Part shown: piece after piece, positions 8,037 to 14,570 of the stretch
Numbering within the stretch: the first letter of the stretch is position 1
How the letters are laid out: each line of letters starts with the position of its first letter
Origin: Oscillospiraceae bacterium
GTDB taxonomy: Bacteria; Bacillota; Clostridia; Oscillospirales; Oscillospiraceae
Direction: 5' to 3'
Assembly: GCA_017482385.1 (NCBI GenBank)
Contig: JAFUNI010000016.1
Location: 62,001-126,000, forward strand
Length of the DNA: 64,000 nt
Program-made: the position numbers and the translations under genes
The notes under the pieces: model-generated
What the model was told of the DNA's origin: nothing
Seen by the model: only the letters and a program-made list of their open reading frames with translations
Database searches by the model: none

Positions 8037-8492
8037 TTATTTTGCGGTTCTGTGCATGTGCCTTATGATACTGAAGACAATATGGGAAAAGGCAGTGGTG
8101 CAGATAATGCCCAAACCGATAGCACTGGCAGCGGTGATAGCCGAAGTGCCCCGAACCAGGAAAGTCTCCTTGTCGCTGCGAATCAGCGCGTCCATACAGT
8201 AGTACAGATCGCTTCCGGGAATCAGCGGCACCAGCATCGGCACCAGAGAGATCAGCACCGGCGCATGGATGACTCTTGCTAAGATCTCGCTGGACAGACC
8301 GGCGGTTATGGTGGCAAACATAAGACCCACAAACATACTTGCGCCATTATGGACACACAGCAGATACACAGCCCAGGCCAACGCACCGCCTAAAAAGAAG
8401 AAGCCCAAGCGTTTGCCCTTGGTGTTGAAAACGACCGCAAAGCCCACAGATCCGAGAGCGCCCATTAAAGTCTGAATCACATATTCCATCAC
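8037..8492 (-). CDS. ThrE-type threonine/serine exporter, small subunit (YjjB-like)
   Basis: This 151-residue hydrophobic protein has four to five membrane segments and the PMLVPLIPGSDLYY motif of the C-terminal ThrE half (ThrE_2 domain). In this family the transporter is often split in two, and the partner gene lies immediately upstream, with the ATG overlapping its stop codon by four bases. Together they would export threonine, serine or a related metabolite. Substrate is inferred from the family only. Confidence 0.85.
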   Translation of the reverse strand: MMEYVIQTLMGALGSVGFAVVFNTKGKRLGFFFLGGALAWAVYLLCVHNGASMFVGLMFATITAGLSSEILARVIHAPVLISLVPMLVPLIPGSDLYYCMDALIRSDKETFLVRGTSAITAASAIGLGIICTTAFSHIVFSIIRHMHRTAK

Positions 8493-9280
8493 AGGGCACC
8501 TCCCATCTGTACCAGTACCAGCGCAAATCCGATGGCAATGGCGATGGCCTTGATAACTGCTTCGCTGATGCCGATAAGGCCGGAAATGGTGTCACCGTTG
8601 ATCATATCCCGCAAAGAGGTGGTGAAGGCAATGCCCGGGATCAGCAGCATAATATTGCCAATGGTGATCTTGGCAGGGGAGTGGCCGATGCCCAATCGCA
8701 CCAAAAGTACCACAGCCAGGGCGGTAAAAGCGCTGACCAAAAGGTTTTCCAGCAGATTGTTCATTCGCAGCCGACCGATCAGCTGCTGGGCAAAGAATAC
8801 CACAAGACCGGAGATGGCAGAGGCAAAGCCGTCCAGCCAGCTGCCACCGAAGAATACCGCAAACACACAGGAGATCAGCGCATAACCCATAGCCATTACG
8901 GGCTTGGAATAGGTTCTTTCCTGACGGATATCCTCCAGCTTTTTCTGAAATTCAGCAACAGAAACAGGCCTCACGCAAAGCTGACGGGATAGGGCGTTGA
9001 CTTGGGCAACACGTTGCAGATTTGTACCCCTGGTGACAATGCGCCGGGTTTGGGTCAGAATCTTTCCGTCCGGACACTCTGCGGTCAGCACGATGCTGGA
9101 AGTGATGCTGAAAACATTGATTTTTTGAAAGCCGTAAGCAGTGCACAGCCGGCTAAGGGTATCCTCCACCCGGAAGACTTCTCCGCCTCCCGTAAGCAGC
9201 AATTCACCCATATCCAAAATGCAGGACAAAACCGCATCCGGGGAGTCAGTGCTGCATTGCGCCAATTCTTCAGTAGACAT
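8489..9280 (-). CDS. ThrE-type threonine/serine exporter, large subunit (YjjP-like)
   Basis: The 263-residue product has a soluble N-terminal region (about 1-115) with GGGEVFRVEDTLSRLC, followed by five hydrophobic segments. This is the ThrE_1 (DUF1212) layout. The soluble part resembles a conserved domain of ThrE exporters. The gene is first in a two-gene operon, with translational coupling to the small subunit, and has its own minus-strand promoter at 9314-9342. Confidence 0.85.
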   Translation of the reverse strand: MSTEELAQCSTDSPDAVLSCILDMGELLLTGGGEVFRVEDTLSRLCTAYGFQKINVFSITSSIVLTAECPDGKILTQTRRIVTRGTNLQRVAQVNALSRQLCVRPVSVAEFQKKLEDIRQERTYSKPVMAMGYALISCVFAVFFGGSWLDGFASAISGLVVFFAQQLIGRLRMNNLLENLLVSAFTALAVVLLVRLGIGHSPAKITIGNIMLLIPGIAFTTSLRDMINGDTISGLIGISEAVIKAIAIAIGFALVLVQMGGAL

Positions 9281-9313
9281 GAAAAGGTCACGCTCCTTAT
9301 GATAAGTGAATTA

Positions 9314-9342
9314 AGTGTAGCACGAAAAAAGACATTCTTCAA
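9314..9342 (-). promoter_or_regulatory. Promoter of the ThrE pair
   Basis: Minus strand TTGAAG (9337-9342), 17 bases, TACACT (9314-9319), with TGC just upstream of the -10. Confidence 0.6.
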
Positions 9343-9433
9343 GTTTTTTTAAGGGGTTTCGTCACGAATTATAAAACTATAAAAATAAAAGAAAATTTTA
9401 CAAAATTTGTACTATTTTCCGGGGGGGTACATA

Positions 9434-9462
9434 TTGACAAAAATACCCATATGTAATATAAT
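9434..9462 (+). promoter_or_regulatory. Consensus promoter of the PocR/AraC gene
   Basis: TTGACA (9434-9439) and TATAAT (9457-9462) are both perfect with a 17-base spacer. Confidence 0.9.
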
Positions 9463-9472
9463 ACATATGGGT
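9445..9472 (+). promoter_or_regulatory. 28-bp operator-like inverted repeat over the -10 box
   Basis: ACCCATATGT (9445-9454) and ACATATGGGT (9463-9472) are perfect 10-bp arms with TATAAT inside the 8-bp centre. A protein bound here would exclude RNA polymerase. Confidence 0.7.
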
Positions 9473-9478
9473 GATAGA

Positions 9479-10291
9479 ATGATAATACACTATGATGTTG
9501 ATAAAATAAATGCCCTTTTAGAGGATTTCTATAAAGCAACAGGCGTAAATATCGTCTTGATGAAACCGGACTTTTCCTACGTGGCAGGCAGGGAACACAG
9601 AGAGGATAACAACTACTGTCATATGATCCAATCTACGAAGACCGGCGCTAAAGACTGCAAATGCTCCGATGAATTGCTGCTTCGGGAATGCCGCGACTCC
9701 AAAAAAATGCAGATGTGCAAGTGCCCCGGAGGGCTTTGGGTGGTTGCCAAGCCATTGTTGTATCACGATGCCATCGTCGGTTATATTGTTTTCGGTGAGA
9801 TGAAAGATGACTCCGGCTTCTCCGGTCAGCGGGACTACATAGAATCCTTGGGGCTTGATGTTTCGCTAATGGAGCAGCACTATGCAGAAATCGCCCCTTT
9901 TGAGGCGGATAGAATTAAAAGCATAGCCAAGATTGCCGGCATGCTTGCCAGCTATATTCTTCTTCAAAATATGCTGAAGCTTGACTTTGATAAACATATG
10001 GAAAAAGCGGTTGCATTCATAAACGATAATCTGGCAGAAGAACTGAGTATAGAAGAGATTACCCGGCATGTTCATATTTCTAAAAGTGTGCTGTATAAGA
10101 GATTTCGTGCGAATTTTCAATGTACGATCAGTGAATACATAAATGCCAGACGTATAGAAAAAGCTGTTGAGCTTCTTGCAAATTCAGATTTGTCCATCGA
10201 AGAGATATCCAAAAAGACAGGCTTTACCAGCGCATCCTATTTCAGCAAAACCTTCAAAAAATTAAAAGGGATATCACCCCTGCAATATTAA
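9479..10291 (+). CDS. PocR-domain AraC family transcriptional regulator
   Basis: The N-terminal part (about residues 5-160) looks like a PocR sensory domain, including the cysteine cluster C-K-C and CKCPGG and the VGYIVFGEM stretch. The C-terminal 100 residues are an AraC DNA-binding region with two helix-turn-helix motifs. PocR domains are known to bind small molecules such as hydrocarbon derivatives. An in-frame ATG at 9467 falls at the expected transcription start inside the operator, so I use the ATG at 9479, giving 270 residues with GGGTGAT upstream. That leaves an unusually short leader. It stands alone, and self-regulation is likely given the operator over its -10. Confidence 0.85.
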   Translation: MIIHYDVDKINALLEDFYKATGVNIVLMKPDFSYVAGREHREDNNYCHMIQSTKTGAKDCKCSDELLLRECRDSKKMQMCKCPGGLWVVAKPLLYHDAIVGYIVFGEMKDDSGFSGQRDYIESLGLDVSLMEQHYAEIAPFEADRIKSIAKIAGMLASYILLQNMLKLDFDKHMEKAVAFINDNLAEELSIEEITRHVHISKSVLYKRFRANFQCTISEYINARRIEKAVELLANSDLSIEEISKKTGFTSASYFSKTFKKLKGISPLQY

Positions 10292-10305
10292 AAGCAATCT
10301 TAATA

Positions 10306-10332
10306 AAAACCCAGGCTTTTAGCCTGGGTTTT
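10306..10332. terminator. Bidirectional terminator
   Basis: AAAACCCAGGCT (10306-10317), loop TTT and AGCCTGGGTTTT (10321-10332) serve the AraC gene (+) and the Crp/Fnr gene (-). Confidence 0.92.
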
Positions 10333-10334
10333 CG

Positions 10335-11006
10335 TTATTCCGGAATGCCCCGCAGGACAAAATGGTTCTTTTGTGTGTCCAAAATGCCTTCCTTTTTTAG
10401 TTTGGAAAGCTCAGCGGACATGGCAGAGCGCTCAACAGACAGATAGTCTGCCAGCTGTTGCCGATCGTAAGGAATATCAAAGGCTAACTTACCTTGTCGA
10501 ATAGACTCAGAAGAGAGGTAGGAAAGAATCTTTTCCCGGGTGCTGCGCTTGCTGATGTGGGTGATCTTGCTGTCCCATTGCAGCACCTTTCCCGCTAAAA
10601 CAGATACCAAATTCCGAATCAAGTGATTGTGATGGGTGCAGGAATTTTTGCAGGTCGTGAGCAAATGATTTACATTCAGCATTAGGATCTCTGCATCTTC
10701 ATTGGCGACCACACTCACATTCAGCACGCTGCCCGGTGTGGCGGCATAGGATTCTCCGAAGAAATCGCCGGGCAGCACCTTGGCCAAAATGTTCCGATGT
10801 CCCCACAGATCCTCCTGGATCACCAACACAGACCCGCTCAGAACAAGACCCATATGTTCGGTGCTTTCTCCGGCCCGGAAAATATATGCATTTCGATCCA
10901 TTTTCTTTACCCGGGCATCCATGCAGTGGAGTATGGTCAGAATCTCCTGATCGGTCATACCGCTAAAGAATGGACAACTTTTAAGAATAAATAAATATTT
11001 TTCCAA
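10335..11006 (-). CDS. Crp/Fnr family transcriptional regulator
   Basis: I choose a TTG start at 11006, because AGGGGTGG lies just before it and the product then begins LEKYLFILKSCPFFSGM, the usual Crp/Fnr N-terminus. A longer frame to 11048 would begin before the predicted transcription start. The 223-residue protein has a cyclic-nucleotide-binding-like beta barrel (about 10-125) and a C-terminal winged helix (RQQLADYLSVERSAMSAELSKL). No N-terminal Fe-S cysteine cluster is visible, so it is not a classical Fnr. It is divergent from a zinc-ribbon/ferredoxin/SDR operon, its likely target. Confidence 0.87.
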   Translation of the reverse strand: MEKYLFILKSCPFFSGMTDQEILTILHCMDARVKKMDRNAYIFRAGESTEHMGLVLSGSVLVIQEDLWGHRNILAKVLPGDFFGESYAATPGSVLNVSVVANEDAEILMLNVNHLLTTCKNSCTHHNHLIRNLVSVLAGKVLQWDSKITHISKRSTREKILSYLSSESIRQGKLAFDIPYDRQQLADYLSVERSAMSAELSKLKKEGILDTQKNHFVLRGIPE

Positions 11007-11049
11007 AAAACCACCCCTTTGTTGGAAAACAAACATACTTGTTGGCAAT

Positions 11050-11078
11050 ATTATACTATACTGTAGTCAAGAAAGCAA
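11050..11078 (-). promoter_or_regulatory. Promoter of the Crp/Fnr gene
   Basis: Minus strand TTGCTT (11073-11078), 17 bases, TATAAT (11050-11055). Confidence 0.7.
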
Positions 11079-11098
11079 GACCCTCGTTCACCGCATCA

Positions 11099-11136
11099 TT
11101 GCGAGGAAGTACTCCTGGGGTGTAATCTCCGGGATT
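11099..11136 (+). promoter_or_regulatory. Weak promoter and TAATC-N4-GGATTA element before the ferredoxin operon
   Basis: TTGCGA (11099-11104), 16 bases, TGTAAT (11121-11126). The half sites TAATC (11123-11127) and GATTA (11132-11136) overlap the -10 and look like an operator for a helix-turn-helix dimer, possibly the divergent Crp/Fnr protein. Confidence 0.4.
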
Positions 11137-11161
11137 AGAGGGGCCGAAAGGAGTGTTTTAT

Positions 11162-11410
11162 ATGACTTACACCGGTTGTCAAAGTAAATCCAAGGAAATC
11201 ACGCTAACAGAGCGGGTGTGTCCCAACTGCGGCAATATCATCGAACTGTTCTCCGTGGATACGGAGGTGGCCTGCGATAAATGCGGCTTTGTAGCCTACA
11301 ACGATACCCTAAGCTGTGTCCAGTGGTGCAAATATGCCAAGCAGTGCGTAGGTGAAGAGATGTACGAGGCTATGATGGCCATTGCCAAGCGGCAGAAGGA
11401 GGCCGGCTGA
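11162..11410 (+). CDS. Small zinc-ribbon protein
   Basis: The ATG at 11162 has AAAGGAG at proper spacing, so the product has 82 residues. It carries a CPNCG/CDKCG pair (about residues 22-44), a probable zinc ribbon, then a second cysteine group CVQWCKYAKQCVGEE. I recognise this as a conserved clostridial layout often found beside redox genes, but its function is not known. The following ferredoxin-like gene starts one base after its stop, indicating one transcript. The cysteines could bind zinc or an iron-sulphur cluster; the sequence does not decide. Confidence 0.75.
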   Translation: MTYTGCQSKSKEITLTERVCPNCGNIIELFSVDTEVACDKCGFVAYNDTLSCVQWCKYAKQCVGEEMYEAMMAIAKRQKEAG

Positions 11411-11411
11411 T

Positions 11412-12032
11412 ATGAAAAGAAGGATCATTAGAATTGATGAATCCCTTTGTAACGGCTGCGGCCTTTGCGCCACTGCCTGCCATGAAGGGGCGATCGGAAT
11501 GGTGAATGGCAAAGCCAAGCTCCTCCGGGAGGACTATTGCGATGGCTTGGGTGATTGCTTGCCGGCCTGCCCGATGAAGGCTATTACATTTGAAGTGCGG
11601 GAAGCACCGGCCTATAATGAGGCTGCGGTGCAAAAGATCAAGGCAGTGAAAGCTGCCGCAGACGCGCCCAATTGCCTGCAAAATTTCCCGGTGCAGATCA
11701 AGCTTGCCCCGGTGACTGCGCCGTACTTTGCAGATGCCGACCTGCTGATCGCCGCCGACTGTACCGCTTTTGCTTACGGCAATTTCCACCGGGATTTTAT
11801 TAACGGCCGCGTTACATTGGTAGGATGCCCTAAGTTGGACGGGGTAAACTATAGCGATAAGCTCACTGCAATTTTGCAAAATAACGATATCCGATCTGTA
11901 ACGCTGACACGAATGACAGTGCCTTGCTGCGGCGGCCTTTCCTATGCAGCTGAGACGGCCATTGCCCAATGCGGCAAGGATATTCCCTTGCAGATCGTAA
12001 CCATCAGCCCCGACGGGCAAATCATAAAATAA
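11412..12032 (+). CDS. 4Fe-4S ferredoxin-domain protein
   Basis: Starting at the ATG at 11412, the 206-residue product has two [4Fe-4S] motifs in the first 60 residues: CNGCGLCATAC, then the variant CDGLGDCLPACP. A C-terminal region of about 140 residues follows, with conserved cysteines at GCPKLDG and PCCGG. The layout is that of electron-transfer proteins found in anaerobes, but the partner enzyme is unknown. It lies between the zinc-ribbon gene and the SDR gene and is probably co-transcribed with both. Placement beside a Crp/Fnr gene suggests redox-responsive expression. Confidence 0.85.
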   Translation: MKRRIIRIDESLCNGCGLCATACHEGAIGMVNGKAKLLREDYCDGLGDCLPACPMKAITFEVREAPAYNEAAVQKIKAVKAAADAPNCLQNFPVQIKLAPVTAPYFADADLLIAADCTAFAYGNFHRDFINGRVTLVGCPKLDGVNYSDKLTAILQNNDIRSVTLTRMTVPCCGGLSYAAETAIAQCGKDIPLQIVTISPDGQIIK

Positions 12033-12045
12033 AGGAGATGTTTTT

Positions 12046-12846
12046 ATGGGTCATTTGAATGGAAAGACTGTTATCATTACCGGCGGCGGTAAGGCTACCT
12101 TAAAGGATGGCCGCTGCGGCTCTATCGGCTACGGCATCGCCACCGCCTTTGCAAAAGAAGGCGCGAATTTGGTTCTCACCGGCCGTAATTTACAAAAGCT
12201 CTTGGATGCCAAGGAAGAACTGGAGCGGCTCTACGGCGTGAAAGTCCTGCCTGTCCAGGCGGATGTGAGTGCCGGCGCTGATAATGAAAAAGTAGTGCAG
12301 GAGGTTGTCCTGAAAGCGGTAGAAACCTTTGGCGGCATTGATGTTCTGATCAACAATGCCCAGGCTTCTGCCTCCGGTGTGACCTTGGCAGACCATACCA
12401 CCGAGCAGTTCGACCTTGCATTGTACTCCGGCCTTTACGCGACCTTCTATTATATGAAGGCCTGCTATCCCCACCTGGCAAAGACCAAGGGCAGCGTGAT
12501 CAATTTCGCCTCCGGCGCTGGCCTGTCCGGTAATTTCGGACAAAGTGCCTATGCCGCCGCCAAGGAGGGTATCCGGGGAATGTCCCGGGTGGCTGCCAAC
12601 GAATGGGGCAAGGATGGTATCAATGTGAATGTGATCTGCCCCCTGGCCTGGACGGCACAGCTGGAGAATTGGGCCAATGCCTACCCGGAAGCATTCAAGG
12701 CCAATGTGCATATGCCGCCCATGGGCCACTTTGGTGATGTGGAGTTGGAGATCGGCAGAGCCTGCGTGGCGCTGACCTCCCCGGACCTTAAGTATATGAC
12801 CGGCGAGACCCTCACCTTAGAGGGCGGCCTGGGCTTACGTCCCTAA
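12046..12846 (+). CDS. Short-chain dehydrogenase/reductase (SDR)
   Basis: The 266-residue protein has the SDR Rossmann start (VIITGGG) with an unusual insertion, so the glycine motif reads TGGG, then about ten residues, then GSIGYGIA. NNAQ near residue 105 and the catalytic YAAAK after a Ser-rich strand are present. It should reduce or oxidise a hydroxyl/keto group with NAD(P)H; the substrate is unknown. AAGGAGATG precedes the start, 13 bases after the ferredoxin gene. It is the last gene of that operon, so the ferredoxin could conceivably feed the same pathway. Confidence 0.88.
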   Translation: MGHLNGKTVIITGGGKATLKDGRCGSIGYGIATAFAKEGANLVLTGRNLQKLLDAKEELERLYGVKVLPVQADVSAGADNEKVVQEVVLKAVETFGGIDVLINNAQASASGVTLADHTTEQFDLALYSGLYATFYYMKACYPHLAKTKGSVINFASGAGLSGNFGQSAYAAAKEGIRGMSRVAANEWGKDGINVNVICPLAWTAQLENWANAYPEAFKANVHMPPMGHFGDVELEIGRACVALTSPDLKYMTGETLTLEGGLGLRP

Positions 12847-12902
12847 TTTGGAATAACATTGCACACCAGTGACCGATGTCACTGGCGTGGCAATCTCCAA
12901 AT
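12846..12902 (+). terminator. Long imperfect hairpin after the SDR gene
   Basis: Nested pairs ATTTGGA/TCCAAAT (12846-12852/12896-12902), TTGC/GCAA and CCAGTGAC/GTCACTGG (12866-12873/12878-12885) make one long hairpin. There is no T-run, only AAAA, so it may be a 3' stabiliser or factor-assisted terminator. Confidence 0.45.
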
Positions 12903-12906
12903 AAAA

Positions 12907-12936
12907 CCGTGGCGGGTGCATCTGCACCCGCCACGG
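12907..12936 (-). terminator. Terminator of the PLMP-like gene
   Basis: CCGTGGCGGGTGCA (12907-12920) and TGCACCCGCCACGG (12923-12936) form a perfect 14-bp stem. On the minus strand TTTTAT follows. Confidence 0.8.
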
Positions 12937-12942
12937 CGGCAT

Positions 12943-13560
12943 TTACTTAGTGAACATACAAACTAACAATTCAAAAGCTACGCGTCTTTGCTCCGGATCG
13001 GCACTTCCCGATTTGAGGATTTGTGTCATTTCCTGTACAACTTGTTGTTGTGGCGTATTCTTTTGAGCCTCAGAAGCGCTTAAATCGTTGTACATCTTTT
13101 CATAAAGCGCGATGAGCTTTTGGGTGTTTGATGTTCTTGCTTTCACAATTTCGGCTATAGCCAAGGCTATTCCCTGTGTACCCACATCACCAGGACCGCC
13201 GGATTTTAATTTTTCCAGTTTCGAAAGCATGTCCGTAAGGAGGAATTCCTGATTCTGGGAGAGTTCTTCTATTTTGCTCAGTATGTAATCGATAGTGAAC
13301 TTTTGAGAGCATTGCTGTTTATCTGCTGTATTCAGCAAATCAGTCATAGCTTCCGGAACTTCGTTGTTGATAGGTGTATTTTCTGACATATTCTTGTCCT
13401 CCAATTTTGTATTTGGCGGACACGCAAGGCATATTGTGTTTTCATCTATGAAGCGTGCCCTGCCGTTTTTTACAAGCCCTTTTGCCCTCTTGGGGTAGGT
13501 AGCTTCATATTCGTTTCCTTGTTCATCTACAACAATAATGTTTTTTTCGATGGGTGTCAT
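12943..13560 (-). CDS. Uncharacterised protein with PLMP/RRXRR-like N-terminal motif
   Basis: I do not recognise a known function. The 205-residue product has two parts. Residues 8-47 read VVDEQGNEYEATYPKRAK followed by GLVKNGRARFIDE. This pattern (strand, DxxG turn, P-x-R/K-A, LV-xxGRA, strand) resembles the N-terminal PLMP/RRXRR segment of IscB-like and some HNH proteins. No RuvC or HNH catalytic motif is present. Residues 80-205 are helical and polar, with a coiled-coil-like part (KIEELSQNQEFLLTDMLSKLEKLK) and a helical C-terminus. The ATG at 13560 has AAGGGG directly touching it, an odd spacing. Similar N-termini occur, in my memory, in other clostridial hypothetical proteins. Confidence 0.6.
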   Translation of the reverse strand: MTPIEKNIIVVDEQGNEYEATYPKRAKGLVKNGRARFIDENTICLACPPNTKLEDKNMSENTPINNEVPEAMTDLLNTADKQQCSQKFTIDYILSKIEELSQNQEFLLTDMLSKLEKLKSGGPGDVGTQGIALAIAEIVKARTSNTQKLIALYEKMYNDLSASEAQKNTPQQQVVQEMTQILKSGSADPEQRRVAFELLVCMFTK

Positions 13561-13620
13561 CCCCTTTGCCGTAAATATTCAGTAGTGTGATGCTGTTTTT
13601 TGTTATGGGTGCCATCCCCG
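13552..13620 (-). repeat. Duplicated start-codon region upstream of the PLMP-like gene
   Basis: On the minus strand GGGGATGACACCCATC (at the start, ATG 13558-13560) recurs 55 bases upstream as GGGGATGGCACCCATA (ATG 13613-13615). Both continue into an A-rich stretch. The upstream ATG opens a short overlapping frame in a different phase. Confidence 0.6.
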
Positions 13621-13631
13621 TTCACAAGAAT

Positions 13632-13660
13632 AATGTACCACGGAATCCATACGTTTGCAA
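13632..13660 (-). promoter_or_regulatory. Promoter of the PLMP-like gene
   Basis: Minus strand TTGCAA (13655-13660), 17 bases, TACATT (13632-13637). Confidence 0.5.
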
Positions 13661-13668
13661 TATGAAAC

Positions 13669-13697
13669 TTGAAAATACACCATAAAAATGTTATGAT
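13669..13697 (+). promoter_or_regulatory. Promoter of the nitroreductase gene
   Basis: TTGAAA (13669-13674), 17 bases, TATGAT (13692-13697). Confidence 0.65.
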
Positions 13698-13749
13698 AAT
13701 AATATAGAAAGAGGCCCCCTTGCCTAAAGTGCTTAAATTGGAGGTAACT

Positions 13750-14277
13750 ATGAATTTTTTTGAAATTGCGCAGGCTCGGCAGTCCTGCCGTGCGTATGAT
13801 TCCGCCCGTCCGGTGGAGGCTGAAAAAATCAAGGCTATTTTAGAGTCTGCCCGTATTGCACCCTCTGCCTGCAACGGTCAGCCCTACCATTTTACAGTGT
13901 GCCGCGGAGAAGCAGCCAAGCAGGTGGCCAAAGCCACCCAGGGAATGGGAATGAACAAATTTGCCTCCGATGCGCCTGTGTTGCTGGTGATCTCCGAAAT
14001 GCCCTATGTGAAATCTGCAGCTTTGGGCGCTAAGGTCAAGGGCAACGATTACCGATCCATTGACATCGGCATTGCCGCTGCCTATATCACCGCTGAAGCC
14101 TGCGCCCAAGGCCTGTCCACCTGTATTTTGGGCTGGCTGGACGATGATAAGATTCGGGAAATTTGCGGTCTTGATGGTGCTGTGCGCCTGGTCATCACCA
14201 TCGGCTATGCCAAAGAAGGGGATAAGCTCCGGGAGAAAAAGCGCAAATCCCTTTCCGAATTGACAACCGAAATCTAA
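13750..14277 (+). CDS. Nitroreductase family flavoprotein
   Basis: The ATG at 13750 with GGAGGT upstream gives 175 residues. The N-terminus (RQSCRAYDSARPVE, then ARIAPSACNGQPYHF) is the FMN-binding signature of the nitroreductase family. These dimeric FMN enzymes reduce nitro groups, quinones or flavins using NAD(P)H. The natural substrate cannot be read from the sequence. It is a single gene between its own promoter and the mgtE leader; no clear terminator separates them, and the mgtE promoter overlaps its stop codon. Confidence 0.9.
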   Translation: MNFFEIAQARQSCRAYDSARPVEAEKIKAILESARIAPSACNGQPYHFTVCRGEAAKQVAKATQGMGMNKFASDAPVLLVISEMPYVKSAALGAKVKGNDYRSIDIGIAAAYITAEACAQGLSTCILGWLDDDKIREICGLDGAVRLVITIGYAKEGDKLREKKRKSLSELTTEI

Positions 14278-14279
14278 AG

Positions 14280-14308
14280 TTGCATAACTACAGAAATTGT
14301 GATAGAAT
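14280..14308 (+). promoter_or_regulatory. Promoter of the mgtE leader
   Basis: TTGCAT (14280-14285), 17 bases, TAGAAT (14303-14308). Transcription from about 14315 would give a leader of about 255 nucleotides. Confidence 0.65.
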
Positions 14309-14351
14309 ATATTGACCGAAAGGCAGAAAATACAAAAGTGAGGTGAAGATT

Positions 14352-14411
14352 ATGGACAGCGGCAGTAGTTGCAAACAAATAGCGGATAGGCGGCTGTCTG
14401 TAATTTTCTGA
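14352..14411 (+). CDS. 19-residue leader peptide before mgtE
   Basis: A short frame with a good GAGGTGA ribosome binding site 7 bases before its ATG encodes MDSGSSCKQIADRRLSVIF and then stops. It lies inside the mgtE leader, ahead of a terminator-like structure. Its first codons (14356-14362, ACAGCGG) can also pair with 14426-14432 of that structure. I infer a leader peptide for attenuation; translation is not proven. Confidence 0.5.
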   Translation: MDSGSSCKQIADRRLSVIF

Positions 14412-14418
14412 CCTGTCA

Positions 14419-14494
14419 CCATTGTCCGCTGTAAGCATTACTGCACCGGCAAATGCGGGTTCGTGATTTGCCGCAGAGGACAATGGTATTTTTG
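14419..14494 (+). promoter_or_regulatory. Three-way-junction attenuator candidate in the mgtE leader
   Basis: Outer stem CCATTGTCC/GGACAATGG (14419-14427/14478-14486) encloses a small stem GTAA/TTAC (14431-14434/14438-14441) and a second stem CGGCAAAT/ATTTGCCG (14447-14454/14466-14473). TATTTTTG follows the outer stem, as in a terminator. It does not show the M-box (ykoK) consensus. Confidence 0.6.
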
Positions 14495-14527
14495 CGCCCA
14501 TTTTTCTGCGGTATGGAATCAATATGC

Positions 14528-14567
14528 CCGTTTTTGCCTAAAACTATCAATGTAAGGAGGCAAACGG
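14528..14567 (+). promoter_or_regulatory. Hairpin covering the mgtE ribosome binding site
   Basis: CCGTTTTTGCCT (14528-14539) can pair with AGGCAAACGG (14558-14567) with a two-base bulge. The pairing hides part of the AAGGAGG site just before the mgtE start. Confidence 0.55.
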
Positions 14568-14570
14568 ACA

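Noticed and set aside
9407..9478. Longer start for the PocR/AraC protein
   Set aside because: It would begin before the consensus promoter, and the extra residues match nothing.
14309..14570. M-box (ykoK) magnesium riboswitch
   Set aside because: The conserved M-box core I remember is not present, although the gene is mgtE.
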